Of a DNA stretch of 64,000 nucleotides, positions 45,300-61,660 are shown in pieces (position 1 is the first letter of the stretch; every line of letters begins with the position of its first letter). A model generated the notes under the pieces. It did no database searches, was not told the origin of the DNA, and worked only from the letters and a program-made list of their open reading frames with translations. Position numbers and translations under genes: made by a program. Origin of the DNA: Siphonodentalium dalli (lineage: Eukaryota; Mollusca; Scaphopoda; Gadilida; Siphonodentaliidae); the NCBI GenBank assembly GCA_032622095.1, contig CP136061.1:170383107-170447106 (forward strand), in the 5' to 3' direction.

Positions 45300-48180
45300 A
45301 TAGGTATCCCCGCCACATACATATATATGTATCCCCACCGGATACATATATAGGTATCACCACCACAAACAAAAATAGGTATCCCCACCACATTCATATA
45401 TAGGTATCCCCACGACATACATCTATAGGTATCCCCACCACATACATATATAGGTATCCCCACCACATACATCTATATGTATCCGCACCACACACATATA
45501 TAGGTATCCCCACCACATACATCTATTGGGTATCCCCACCACATTCATATAAAGGTATCCCCACCACATACATCTATAGGTATCCCCACCACATACATAT
45601 ATAGGTATCACCACCACATACATATATAGTGATCCCCACCACATACATATATAGGTATCCCCACCACATACATATATAGGTACCCTCACCACACACATCT
45701 ATAGGTATCCTCACCACACACATATATAGGTATCCCCGCCAAAGACATATATATGTATCCCCACCACACACATATATAGGTATCCCCACCACACACATAT
45801 ATAGGTATCCCCACCACATACATATATAGGTATCCCAACCACATACATATATAGGTATCCCCACCACATACATATATAGGTAACCCACCACATACATCTA
45901 TAGGTATCCCCACCACATACATATATAGGTATCACCACCACACACATCTATATGTATCCCCACCACACACATATATAGGTATCCCCGCCACACATCTATA
46001 GGTATCCCCACCACACATATATAGGTATCCCCACCACACACATCTATATGTGTCCCCATCACATACATATATAGGTATCCCCACCACATACATATATAGG
46101 TATCCCCACCACACATATATAGGTAGCCCCGCCACATACATCTATAGGTCTCCCCACCACATACATATATAGGTATCACCACCACATACACCTATATGTA
46201 TCACCACCACATACATATATAGGTATCCCCACCACATACATATATAGGAATCCCCACCACATACATATATAGGTATCCCCACCACATACATCTATAGGTA
46301 TCACCACCACATACATATATAGGTATCCCCACCACATACATATATAAGTATCCCCACCACACACATTGATAGGTATCCCCGCCACATACATATATAGGTA
46401 TCCCCACCACATACATATATAGGTATCCCCACCACGCACATATATATGTATCCCACCACATACATATATAGGTATCCCCACCACACACATATATAGGTAT
46501 CCCCGCCACATACATATATAGGTATCCCCGCCACACACATATATAGGTATCGCCGCCACACACATCTATAGGTATCCCCACCACATACATCTATAGGTAT
46601 CCCCACCACACATCTATAGGTATCCCCACCACACATATATAGGTACCCCCACCACACACATCTATAGGTGTCCACATCACATACATATATAGGTATCCCC
46701 ACCACATACATATATAGGTATCCCCACCACACACATATATAGGTATCCCCGCCACATACATATATATGTATCCCCACCGCATACATATATAGGTATCACC
46801 ACCACAAACAAAAATCGGTATCCCCACCACATTCATATATAGGTATCCCCACCACATACATCTATAGGTATCCCCACCACATACATATATAGGTATCCCC
46901 ACCACATACATCTATATGTATCCCCACCACACACATATATAGGTATCCCCACCACATACATCTATTGGTATCCCCACCACATTCATATATAGGTATCCCC
47001 ACCACATACATCTATAGGTATCCCCACCACATACATATATAGGTATCACCACCACATACATATATAGTGATCCCCACCACATACATATATAGGTATCCCC
47101 ACCACATACATATATAGGTACCCTCACCACACACATCTATAGGTATCCTCACCACACACATATATAGGTATCCTCGCCAAAGACATATATAGGTATCCCC
47201 ACCACACACATATATAGGTATCCCCACCACACACATATATAGGTAATACCACCACATACATATATAGGTATCCCAACCACATACATATATAGGTATCCCC
47301 ACCACATACATATATAGGTAACCCACCACATACATCTATAGGTATCCCCACCACATACATATATAGGTATCACCACCACACACATCTATATGTATCCCCA
47401 CCACACACATATATAGGTATCCCCACCACACATCTATAGGTATCCCCACCACACATATATAGGTATCCCCACCACACACATCTTTATGTGTCCCCATCAC
47501 ATACATATATAGGTATCCCCACCACATACATATATAGGTATCCCCACCACACACATATATAGGTAGCCCCGCCACATACATCTATAGGTCTCCCCACCAC
47601 ATACATATATAGGTATCACCACCACATACACCTATATGTATCACCACCACATACATATATAGGTATCCCCACCACATACATATATAGGAATCCCCACCAC
47701 ATACATATATAGGTATCCCCACCACATACATCTATAGGTATCACCACCACATACATATATAGGTATCCCCACCACATACATATATAAGTATCCCCACCAC
47801 ACACATTGATAGGTATCCCCGCCACATACATATATAGGTATCCCCACCACATACATATATAGGTATCCCCACCACGCACATATATATGTATCCCACCACA
47901 TACATATATAGGTATCCCCACCACACACATATATAGGTATCCCCGCCACATACATATATAGGTGTCCCCGCCACACACATATATAGGTATCGCCGCCACA
48001 CACATCTATAGGTATCCCCACCACATACATCTATAGGTATCCCCACCACACATCTATAGGTATCCCCACCACACATATATAGGTACCCCCACCACACACA
48101 TCTATAGGTGTCCACATCACATACATATATAGGTATCCCCACCACATACATATATAGGTATCCCCACCACACACATATAT
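45300..48180. repeat. 1,438-1,440-bp tandem duplication
   Basis: Copies at about 45,300-46,739 and 46,740-48,180. The offset is 1,438 for anchors 45,897/47,335 and 45,947/47,385, and 1,440 for 46,565/48,005 and 46,786/48,226. It contains units not seen elsewhere in the window: an A-rich CAAACAAAAAT unit (about 45,367 and 46,806), a CTATTGGG/CTATTGG unit and a TATAGTGATCC unit (about 45,628 and 47,066). It has no clear partner in Y1, so it is an expansion found only here. Confidence 0.88.
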
Positions 48181-51100
48181 AGGTATCCCCGCCACATACA
48201 TCTATATGTCTCCCCACCACATACATATATAGGTATCACCACCACATACATCTATAGGTATCACCACCACATACATATATAGGTATCCCCACCACATACA
48301 TATATAGGTATCCCCATCACATACATCTATAGGTATCACCACCACATACATATATAGGTATCACCACCACATACATATATAGGTATCACCACCACATACA
48401 TATATAGGTATCCCCACCACACACATATATAGGTCTCCCCACCACATACATCTATAAGTATCCCCACACACACATATATAGGTATCCCCACCACATACAT
48501 TTATAGGTATCCCCACCACATACATATATATGTATCACCACCACATACATATATAGGTATCCCCACCACATACATATATAGGTATCCCCACCACATACAT
48601 ATATAGGTATCACCACCACATACATATATAGGTATCACCACCACATACATATATAGGTATCCATGCCACATACATATATAGGTATCCACACCACACACAT
48701 ATATAGGTATCACCACCACATACATATATATGTATCCCCGCCACATACATATATATGTATCCCCACCACACACATCTATAGGTATCCCCACCACATACAT
48801 ATATAGGTATCACCGCCACATACATATATAGTTATCCCCACCACACACATATATAGGTATCCCCACCACACACATATATATAGGTATCCCCGCCACACAC
48901 ATCTATAGGTATCCCCACCACATACATATATAGGTCTCCCCACCACATACATCTATAGGTATCCCCACCACACACATCTATAGGTATCCCCACCACACAA
49001 TTATATAGGTATCACCACCCCATACATATATAGGTATCCCCGCCACACACATATATATGTATCCCCGCGCAATCATATATATGTGTATCCCCACCACAAA
49101 CATATATAGGTATCCCCACTACATACATATATAGGAATCACCACCACATACATATATAGGTATCACCACCAAAAACATATATAGGTATCCCCGCCACATA
49201 CATATATAGGTATCACCACCACATACATATAAAGGTATCACCACCACATACATATATAGGTATCCCGCCACATACATTTATAGGTATCACCACCACACAC
49301 ATATATAGGTCTCCCCACCACACACATATATAGGTATCCCCACCACATACATATATAGGCATCACCACCACACACATATATAGGTGTTCCCACCACATAC
49401 ATATATAGGTATCCCCACCACATACATATATAGGTATCCCCACCACACACATATATAGGTATCCCCACCACATACATATATAGGTATCCCCACCACATAC
49501 ATATATAGGTATCCCCACCACATACATCTATATGTATCCCCGCCACACACATATATAGGTATCCCCACCACATACATATATAGGTATCCCCACCACATAC
49601 ATCTATAGGTATCCCCACCACACACATATAGGTATCCCCACCAAACACATATATATGTATCCCCACAACATACATATATAGGTATCCCCACAACACACAT
49701 CTATAGGTATCCCCACCGTACACATCTATAAATATCCCCTCCACACTCATCTATAGGTATCCCCGCCACACACATATATAGGTATTCCCACAACATTCAT
49801 ATATAGGTATCCCCACCACATACATCTATAGGTTTCCCCACCACATACATATATAGGTATCACCACCACATACATATATAGGTATCCCCACCACATACAT
49901 ATATAGGTATCCCCACCACATACATATATAGGTATCCTCACCACACACATATATAGGTATCCTCACCACACACATATATAGGTATTCCCGCCACACACAT
50001 ATATAGGTATCCCCACCACAAACATATATAGGTATCCCCACCAAACACATATATAGGTATCACCACCACATACATATAAAGGTATCCCCACCACATACAT
50101 ATATAGGTATCCCCGCCACATACATATATAGGTGTTCCCACCACATATATCTATAGGTATCCCCACCACATACATATATAGGTATCCCCACCACATACAT
50201 CTATAGGTATCCCCACCACATACATATATAGGTATCCCCACCACATACATCTATAGGTATCCCCACCGCATACATATATAGGTATCACCACCACACACAT
50301 ATATAGGTATCCCCACCACATACATCTATTATTATCCCCACCACATACATCTATAGGTATCCCCACCACATACATATATAGGTATCCCCACCACACATCT
50401 ATAGGTATCACCACCACATACATATGTTGGTATATCCACCACACACATATAGGTATCCCCACCACATACATCTATAGGTATCCCCACCACATACATATAT
50501 AGGTATCCCCGCCACACACATATATAGGTATCCCCACCACACACATATGTAGGTATCACCACCACACACATATATAGGTATCGCCGCCACATACATATAT
50601 AGGTATCCCCACCAAACACATATATAGGTATCTCCATCACATACATATATAGGTATCACCACCAGATACATATATAGGTATTACCACCACATACATATAT
50701 AGGTATCCCCGCCACATACATATATAGGTATCACCACCACACACATATATAGGTCTCCCCACCACACACATATATAGGTATCCCCGCCACATACATATGT
50801 GGGTATCACCACCACACACATATATAGGTCTCCCCACCACATACATCTATAGGTATCCCCACCATACACATCTATAGGTATCCCCGCCACACACATATAT
50901 ATGTATCACCACCACATACATATATAGGTATCCCCACCACACACATATGTAGGTATCCCCACCACATACATATATAGGTATCACCACCACACACATATAG
51001 GTATCCTCGCCACATACATACAGGTATCCCCAACACACACATATAGGTATCCCCACCACACACATCTATAGGTATCACGACAACATACATATATAGGTAT

Positions 51101-53084
51101 CCCCAACACATACATATATAGGTATCCCCACCACACACATATATAGGTATCCCCACCACAAAATTATATAGGTATCACCACCACACACATATATAGGTAT
51201 CCCCGCCACAGACATATATAGGTATTCCCACCACACAAATCTATAGGTATCCCCACCACATACATATATATGCATCACCACCACATACATATATAGGTAT
51301 CACCACCACATACATATATAGGTATCCCCGCCACATACATATATAGGTATCACCACCACATACATATATAGGTCTCCCCACCACACACATATATAGGTAT
51401 CCCCACCACATACATATATAGGTATCACCACCACTCACATATATAGGTCTCCCCACCACATACATCTATAGGTATCCCCATCTTACACATCTATAGGTAT
51501 GCCCGCCACACACATCTATAGGTATCCCCACCACATACATATATAGGTATCCCCACCACACACATATGTAGGTATCCCCACCACATACATATATAGGTAT
51601 CACCACCACACACATATAGGTATCCCCGCCACATACATATAGGTATCCCCACCACACACATATAGGTATCACCACCACATACATTTATAGGTATCCCCAC
51701 CACATACATATATAGGTATCACCACCACATACATATATAGGTATCCCCGCCACATACATATATAGGTATCACCACCACACACATATATAGGTCTCCCCAC
51801 CACACACATATATAGGTATCCCCGCCACATACATATATAGGTATCACCACCACACACATATATAGGTCTCCTGACCACATACATCTATAGGTATCCCCAC
51901 CATACACATCTATATGTATCCCCGCCACACACATCTATAGGTATCCCCACCACACACATATTTAGTTATCCCCACCACACACATATGTAGGTATCCCCAC
52001 CACATACATATATAGGTATCCCCACCACACACATATAGGTATCCCCGCCACATACATATAGGTATCCCCACCACACACATATATGTATCCCCACCACACA
52101 CATCTATAGGTATCACCACCACATACATATATAGGTATCCCAACACATACATATATAGGTATCCCCACCACATACATATATAGGTATCCCCACCACATAC
52201 ATATATAGGTATCCCCACCACATACATATATAGGTATTCCCACCACATACATATATAGGTATCCCCACCACATACATATATAGGTATCCCCACCACATAC
52301 ATATATAGGTATCCCCACCACATACATCTATAGGTATCACCGCCACATACATCTATGGGTATCCCCACCACATACATATATAGGTATCCCCACCACACAC
52401 ATATGTAGGTATCCCCACCACATACATATATAGGTATCACCACCACACACATATAGGTATCCCCGCCACATACATATAGGTATCCCCACCACACACATAT
52501 AGGTATCCCCACCACACACATCTATAGGTATCACCACCACATACATATATAGGTATCCCAACACATACATATATAGGTATCCCCACCACATACATATATA
52601 GGTATCCCCACCACATACATATATAGGTATCCCCACCACATACATCTATAGGTATCCCCACCACATACATCTATAGGTATCCCCACCACATATATATAGG
52701 TATCCCCACCACATACATATATAGGTATCCCCACCACATACATATATAGGTATCCCCACCACATACATCTATAGGTATCACCGCCACATACATATATAGG
52801 TATCCCGACCACATACATATATAGGTATACCCGCCACACACATATATAGGTATCCCCACCACACACATGTATAGGTATCACCACCACACACATCTATAGG
52901 TATCACCACCATACACATCTATATGTATCACCACCACATACATATATAGGTATCACCACCACATACATATATAGATATCCCCTCCACACACATATATAGG
53001 TATCCCCACCACATACATTTATAGGTATACCCACCACATATATATATATATATGTATCACCACCACATACATTTATAGGTATCC
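48181..53084. repeat. Y-type higher-order block Y2
   Basis: Long-range copy of Y1 about 40-42 kb away. The match starts near 48.19 kb (the GCCACATACATCTATATGTC unit, partner at 6,429). It keeps an offset of exactly 39,828 from 49,938 to about 52,300 and lacks the 1,912-bp duplication. Rare one-off forms are preserved in both copies, including ATGTGTATCCCC after a short CAATCATATAT unit (7,328-7,352 and 49,070-49,092) and CATCTTACAC (about 11,652 and 51,480). This shows common descent of a segment several kilobases long. Confidence 0.87.
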
Positions 53085-55963
53085 CCACCACATACATATA
53101 TAGGTATCCCCGCCACACACATATATAGGTATCACCACAACATACATATATATGTATCCCCACCACACACATCTATAGGTATCCCCACCACATACATATA
53201 TAGGTATCACCACCATATACATATATAGGTATCACCACCACATACATATATAGGTATCCCCACCACACACATATATATAGGTATCCCCGCCACACACATA
53301 TATAGGTATCCCACCACATACATATATAGGTCTCCCCACCACATACATCAATAGGTATCCCCACCACACACATCTATAGGTATCCCCACCACACAATTAT
53401 ATAGGTATCACCACCACATACATATATAGGTATATCCGCCACACACATATATAGGTATCCCCGCACATACATATATATGTATCCCCACCACACACATCTA
53501 TAGGTATCCCCACCACATACATATATAGGAATCACCACCACATACATATATAGGTATCACCACCAAAAACAATTATAGGTATCCCCGCCACATACATATA
53601 TAGGTATCACCACCACATACATATATAGGTATCCCCACCACATACATATATAGGTATCCCGCCACATACATAAATAGGTATCCCCACCACATACATATAT
53701 AGGTATCACCACCACATACATATATAGGTATCACCACCACATACATATATAGGTATCACCACCACACACATATATAGGTATCCCCACCACATACATATAT
53801 AGGTATCACCACCACATACATATATAGGTATCACCACCACATACATATATAGGTATCCCCGCCACATACATATATAGGTATCACCACCACATACATATAT
53901 AGGTATCACCACCACATACATATATATGTATCCCCACCACACACATATATATAGGTATCCCCACCACACACATCTATAGGTATCACCACCACATACATAT
54001 ATAGGTATCCCAACACATACATATATAGGTATCCCCACCACATACATATATAGGTATCCCCACCACATACATATATAGGTATCCCCACCACATACATCTA
54101 TAGGTATCCCCACCACATATATATATAGGTATCCCCACCACATACATATATAGGTATCCCCACCACATACATATATAGGTATCCCCACCACATACATCTA
54201 TAGGTATCACCGCCACATACATATATAGGTATCCCGACCACATACATATATAGGTATACCCGCCACACACATATATAGGTATCCCCACCACACACATATA
54301 TAGGTATCACCACCACACACATCTATAGGTATCACCACCACACACATTTATAGGTATCACCACCACATACATATATAGGTATCACCACCACATACATATA
54401 TAGGTATCCCCACCACATACATATATAGGTATCCCCTCCACACACATATATAGGTATCCCCACCACATACATTTATAGGTATCACCACCACATATATATA
54501 TATATGTATCACCACCACATACATTTATAGGTATCCCCACCACATACATATATAGGTATCCCCGCCACACACATATATAGGTATCACCACCACACACATA
54601 TATATGTATCCCCACCACACACATCTATATGTATCCACACCACATACATATATAGGTATCACCACCACATACATATATAGGTATCACCACCACATACATA
54701 TATAGGTATCCATGCCACATACATATATAGGTATCCCCACCACATACTTAAATAGGTATCCCCACCACACACATCTATAGGTATCCCCACCACATACATA
54801 TATAGGTATCCCCACCACACACATATATAGGTATCCCCACCACATACATATATATGTATCCCCGCCACACACATATATAGGTATCCCCGCCACATACATA
54901 TATAGGTATCCCCACCACACACATCTATAGGTATCCCCACCACATACGTATATAGGTATCACCACCACATACATATATAGGTATTCCCACCACACACATA
55001 TATAGGTATCCCCACCACACACATATATATAGGTATCCCCGCCACACACATATATAGGTATCCCACCACATACATATATAGGTATCCCCGCCACACACAT
55101 ATATAGGTATCACCACCACATATATATATATGTATCCCCACCATACACATCTATAGGTATCCCCACCACATACATATATAGGTATCACCACCATATACAT
55201 ATATAGGTATCACCACCATATACATATATAGGTATCCCCACCACACACATATATATAGGTATCCCCGCCACACACATATATAGGTATCCCACCACATGCA
55301 TATATAGGTCTCCCCACCACATACATCAATAGGTATCCCCACCACACACATCTATAGGTATCCCCACCACACAATTATATAGGTATCACCACCACATACA
55401 TATATAGGTATCCCCGCCACACACATATATAGGTATCCCCGCACATACATATATATGTATCCCCACCACACACATCTATAGGTATCCCCACCACATACAT
55501 ATATAGGAATCACCACCACATACATATATAGGTATCACCACCAAAAACAATTATAGGTATCCCCGCCACATACATATATAGGTATCACCACCACATACAT
55601 ATATAGGTATCCCCACCACATACATATATAGGTATCCCGCCACATACATATATAGGTATCCCCACCACATACATATATAGGTATCACCACCACATACATA
55701 TATAGGTATCACCACCACATACATATATAGGTATCACCACCACACACATATATAGGTATCCCCACCACATACATATATAGGTATCACCACCACATACATA
55801 TATAGGTATCACCACCACATACATATATAGGTATCCCCGCCACATACATATATAGGTATCACCACCACATACATATATAGGTATCACCACCACATACATA
55901 TATATGTATCCCCACCACACACATATATATAGGTATCCCCACCACACACATCTATAGGTATCC
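53085..55963. repeat. Nested Y repeats, 1,978-bp spacing
   Basis: A segment of about 0.9 kb at 53,085-53,985 recurs at 55,063-55,963 with an offset of 1,978 (anchors 53,373/55,351 and 53,906/55,884). The intervening 54.0-55.06 kb resembles Y1 at 13.0-13.75 and 14.3-14.7 kb. The copies share a CACAATTATATAGG unit, a CAAAAACAATTATAGG unit and a CATATATATAGG 27-bp unit. Two AT-expanded cores lie here (53,038 and 54,492). Confidence 0.8.
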
Positions 55964-57400
55964 CCACCACATACGTATATAGGTATCACCACCACATACA
56001 TATATAGGTATTCCCACCACACACATATATAGGTATCCCCACCACACACATATATATAGGTATCCCCGCCACACACATATATAGGTATCCCACCACATAC
56101 ATATATAGGTCTCCCCACCACATACATCAATAGGTATCCCACCACATACATATATAGGTCTCCCCACCACATACATCAATAGGTATCCCCACCACACACA
56201 TCTATAGGTATCCCCACCACACAATTATATAGGTATCACCACCACATACATATATAGGTATCCCCGCCACACACATATATAGGTATCCCCGCACATACAT
56301 ATATATGTATGCCCACCACACACATCTATAGGTATCCCCACCACATACATATATAGGAATCACCACCACATACATATATAGGTATCACCACCAAAAACAT
56401 ATATAGGTATCCCCGCCACATACATATATAGGTATCACCACCACATACATATAAAGGTATCACCACCACTTACATATATAGGTATCCCGCCACATACATA
56501 TATGGGTATCACCACCACACACATATATAGGTCTCCCCACCTCACACATATATAGGTATTCCCACCACATACATATATAGGTATCACCACCACACACATA
56601 TATAGGTATCCCCACCACATACATATAAAGGTATCACCACCACATACATATATAGGTATCACCACCACATACATATATAGGTATCCCCGCCACATACATA
56701 TATAGGTATCACCACCACACACATATATAGGTATCACCACCACATACATATATATGTATCCCCACCACACACATCTATAGGTATCCCCACCACATACATA
56801 TATAGGTATCACCACCACATACATATATAGGTATCCATGCCACATACATATATAGGTATCCCCACCACATACTTAAATAGGTATCCCTACCACACACATC
56901 TATAGGTATCCCCACCACATACATATATAGGTATCCACACCACACACATATATAGGTATCACCACCACATACATATATATGTATCCCCGCCACACACATA
57001 TATAGGTATCCCCGCCACATACATATATAGGTATCACAACCACACACATCTATAGGTATCCCCACCACATACGTATATAGGTATCACCACCACATACATA
57101 TATAGGTATCCCCACCACACACATATGTAGGTATCCCCACCACACACATATATATAGGTATCCCCGCCACACACATATATAGGTATCCCACCACATACAT
57201 ATATAGGTCTCCCACCACATACATCAATAGGTATCCCCACCACACACATCTATAGGTATCCCCACCACACAATTATATAGGTATCACCACCACATACATA
57301 TATAGGTATCCCCGCCACACACATATATAGGTATCCCCGCACATACATATATATGTATCCCCACAACACACATCTATAGGTATCCCCACCACATACATAT
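55964..57400. repeat. Third and fourth copies of the CGTATATAGG segment
   Basis: The ACATACGTATATAGG unit near 13,568 and 54,947 recurs near 55,975 and 57,072, spacing 1,028 then 1,097 bp. Each is followed by the same series: a CATATATATAGG unit, a short GGTATCCCACC unit, and CATCAATAGG. In the copy near 56,130-56,180 the GGTATCCCACC to CATCAATAGG pair is immediately repeated, a local duplication of two to three units. This region is expanding at three scales. Confidence 0.75.
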
Positions 57401-58261
57401 ATAGGAATCACCACCACATACATATATAGGTATCACCACCAAAAACATATATTGGTATCCCCACCACATACATATATAGGTATCACCACCACATACATAT
57501 AAAGGTATCACCACCACTTACATATATAGGTATCCCGCCACATACATATATAGGTATCACCACCACACACATATATAGGTCTCCCCACCTCACACATATA
57601 TAGGTATCCCCACCACATACATATATAGGTATCACCACCACACACATATATAGGTATCCCCACCACATACATATATAGGTATCACCACCACATACATATA
57701 TAGGTATCACCACCACATACATATATAGGTATCCCCGCCACATACATATATAGGTATCACCACCACACACATATATAGGTCTCCCCACCACACACATATA
57801 TAGGTATCCCCGCCACATACATATATGGGTATCACCACCACACATATATAGGTCTCCCCACCACATACATCTATAGGTATCCCCACCATACACATCTATA
57901 GGTATCCCCGCCACACACATCTATATGTATCCCCACCACATACATATATAGGTATCCCCACCACACACATATGTAGGTATCCCCACCACATACATATATA
58001 GGTATCACCACCACACACATATAGGTATCCTCGCCACATACATATAGGTATCCCCACCACACACATATAGGTATCCCCACCACACACATCTATAGGTATC
58101 ACCACAACATACATATATAGGTATCCCCAACACATACATATATACATGTAGGTATCCCCACCAGATACATATATCGGTATCCCCACCACACACATCTATA
58201 GGTATCCCCACCACACAATTATATAGGTATCACCACCACACACATATATAGGTATCCCCAC
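57401..58261. repeat. Y-type segment with single cassette
   Basis: About 0.86 kb containing one cassette near 58.02 kb and an ACATATATACATGTAGG unit (about 58,136-58,150), a lengthened unit not seen elsewhere. The order around the cassette resembles 42.4-42.7 and 9.1-9.4 kb. Nothing beyond the array is present. Confidence 0.65.
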
Positions 58262-59330
58262 CACACACATCTATAGGTATCACCACCACATACATATATA
58301 GGCATCACCACCACATACATATATAGGTATCACCACCACATACATATATAGGTATCCCCGCCACATACATATATAGGTATCACAACCACATACATATATA
58401 GGTCTCCCCACCACACACATATATAGGTATCCCCACCACAAACATATATAGGTATCACCACCACACACATATATAGGTCTCCCAACCACATACATCTGTA
58501 GGTATCCCCACCTTACACATCTATAGGTATCCCCGCAACATACATATATAGGTATCCCCACCACACACATATGTAGGTATCCCCACCACATACATATATA
58601 GGTATCACCACCACACACATATAGGTATCCTCGCCTCATACATATAGGTATCCCCACCACACACATATAGGTATCCCCACCACACACATCTGTAGGTATC
58701 ACCACAACATACATATATAGGTATCCCCAACACATACATACATAGGTATCCCCACCACATACATATATAGGTATCCCCACCACACACATATATAGGTATC
58801 CCCACCACACAATTATATAGGTATCCCCGCCACACAAATATATAGGTATCCCCGCCACAGACATATATAGGTATCCCCACCACACACATCTATAGGTATC
58901 CCCACCACATACATATATAGGCATCACCACCACATACATATATAGGTATCACCACCATATACATAATTATATAGGTATCCCCGCCACATACATATATAGG
59001 TATCACCACCACATACATATATAGGTCTCCCCACCACACACATATATAGGTATCCCCACCACATACATATATAGGTATCACCACCACACACATATATAGG
59101 TCTCCCCACCACATACATCTATAGGTATCCCCACCTTACACATCTATAGGTATCCCCGCCACACACATCTATAGGTATCCCCACCACATACATATATAGG
59201 TATCCCAACAACACACATATGTAGGTATCCCCACCACATACATATATAGGTATCACCACCACACACATATAGGTATCCCCGCCACATACATATAGGTATC
59301 CCCACCACACACATATAGGTATCACCACCA
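58262..59330. repeat. Partial tandem pair, 619-623-bp spacing
   Basis: A GGCATCACC unit at 58,301 recurs at 58,920 (619), and a CACCTTACACATC unit at 58,511 recurs at 59,134 (623). The 4-bp change comes from an extra TAAT inside a unit near 58,965, giving ACATAATTATATAGG. The first copy runs to about 58,700. The right edges differ, so this is a truncated duplication. The same CTTACAC group occurs in Y1 and Y2 (11,652 and 51,480). Confidence 0.75.
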
Positions 59331-61660
59331 CATACATATATAGGTATCCCCACCACATACATCTATAGGTATCCCCCACATACATCTATAGGTATCTCCA
59401 CCACATACATCTATAGGTATCCCCACCACATACATATATAGGTATCCCCACCACATACATCTATAGGTATCCCCCCACATACATATATAGGTATCACCAC
59501 CACTCACATATATAGGTATCCCCACCACATACATATATAGGTATCCCCACCACATACATCTATAGGTATCCCCACCACATACATATATAGGTATCCCCAC
59601 CACATACATATATAGGTATCCCAGCCACACACATATATAGGTATCCCCACCACACACATATATAGGTATCACCACCACATACATATATACGTATCCCCAC
59701 CACATACATACATAGTTATCCCCACCACACACACCTATAGGTATCCCCACCACAAACATATATAGGTATCCACACCACACACATACATAGGTATCACCAC
59801 CACATACATATATAGGTATCCCCGCCACACACATATATAGGTATCACCACCACATACATATATAGGTATCCCCAACACATACATCTATATGTATCCCCAC
59901 CACATACATATATAGGTATCACCACCACATACATATATAGGTATCACCACCACATACATATATAGGTATCCCCGCCACATACATATATAGGTATCACCAC
60001 CACACACATATAAAGGTCTCACCACCACACACATATATAGGTATCCCCGCCACATACATATATAGGTATCACCACCACACACATATATAGGTCTCCCCAC
60101 CACATACATCTATAGGTATCCCCACCATACACATCTATAGGTATCCCCGCCACACACATCTATAGGTATCCCCACCACATACATATATAGGTATCCCCAC
60201 CACACACATATGTAGGTATCCCCACCACATACATATATAGGTATCACCACCACACACATATAGGTATCCCCGCCACATACATATAGGTATCCCCACCACA
60301 CACATATAGGTATCCCCACCACACACATCTATAGGTATCACCACCACATACATATATAGGTATCCCAACACATACATATATAGGTATCCCCACCACATAC
60401 ATATATAGGTATCCCCACCACATACATATATAGGTATCCCCACCACATACATCTATAGGTATCCCCACCACATACATATATAGGTATCCCCACCACATAC
60501 ATATATAGGTATCCCCACCACATACATCTATAGGTATCCCCCACATACATCTATAGGTATCTCCACCACATACATCTATAGGTATCCCCACCACATACAT
60601 ATATAGGTATCCCCACCACATACATCTATAGGTATCCCCCCACATACATATATAGGTATCACCACCACTCACATATATAGGTATCCCCACCACATACATA
60701 TATAGGTATCCCCACCACATACATCTATAGGTATCCCCACCACATACATATATAGGTATCCCCACCACATACATATATAGGTATCCCAGCCACACACATA
60801 TATAGGTATCCCCACCACACACATATATAGGTATCACCACCACATACATATATACGTATCCCCACCACATACATACATAGTTATCCCCACCACACACACC
60901 TATAGGTATCCCCACCACAAACATATATAGGTATCCACACCACACACATACATAGGTATCACCACCACATACATATATAGGTATCCCCGCCACACACATA
61001 TATAGGTATCACCACCACATACATATATAGGTATCCCCAACACATACATCTATATGTATCCCCACCACATACATATATAGGTATCACCACCACATACATA
61101 TATAGGTATCACCACCACATACATATATAGGTATCCCCGCCACATACATATATAGGTATCACCACCACACACATATAAAGGTCTCACCACCACACACATA
61201 TATAGGTATCCCCGCCACATACATATATAGGTATCACCACCACACACATATATAGGTCTCCCCACCACATACATCTATAGGTATCCCCACCATACACATC
61301 TATAGGTATCCCCGCCACACACATCTATAGGTATCCCCACCACATACATATATAGGTATCCCCACCACACACATATGTAGGTATCCCCACCACATACATA
61401 TATAGGTATCACCACCACACACATATAGGTATCCCCGCCACATACATATAGGTATCCCCACCACACACATATAGGTATCCCCACCACACACATCTATAGG
61501 TATCACCACCACATACATATATAGGTATCCCAACACATACATATATAGGTATCCCCACCACATACATATATAGGTATCCCCACCACATACATATATAGGT
61601 ATCCCCACCACATACATCTATAGGTATCCCCACCACATACATATATAGGTATCCCCACCA
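59331..61660. repeat. 1,165-bp tandem duplication
   Basis: Copies at about 59,331-60,495 and 60,496-61,660. Anchors 59,834/60,999, 60,109/61,274, 60,328/61,493 and 60,452/61,617 all give exactly 1,165. I saw almost no differences between the copies, even at rare forms such as the short GGTATCCCCCACATAC unit (59,371 and 60,536), CATATATACGTATCC (59,686 and 60,851) and CATAAAGGTCTCACC (60,010 and 61,175). It is among the youngest-looking duplications in the window. Each copy includes one cassette and one CCCCCCACATAC unit. Confidence 0.92.

Noticed and set aside
60244-60999. Other long minus-strand frames (for example 251 codons here, 219 at 33,468-34,127 and 58,280-58,939) as a cysteine-rich repeat protein family
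   Set aside because: They overlap similar frames in other phases, end at the common CACC and CTATA variants, and follow the array, not any gene boundary. A stop-free consensus explains them.
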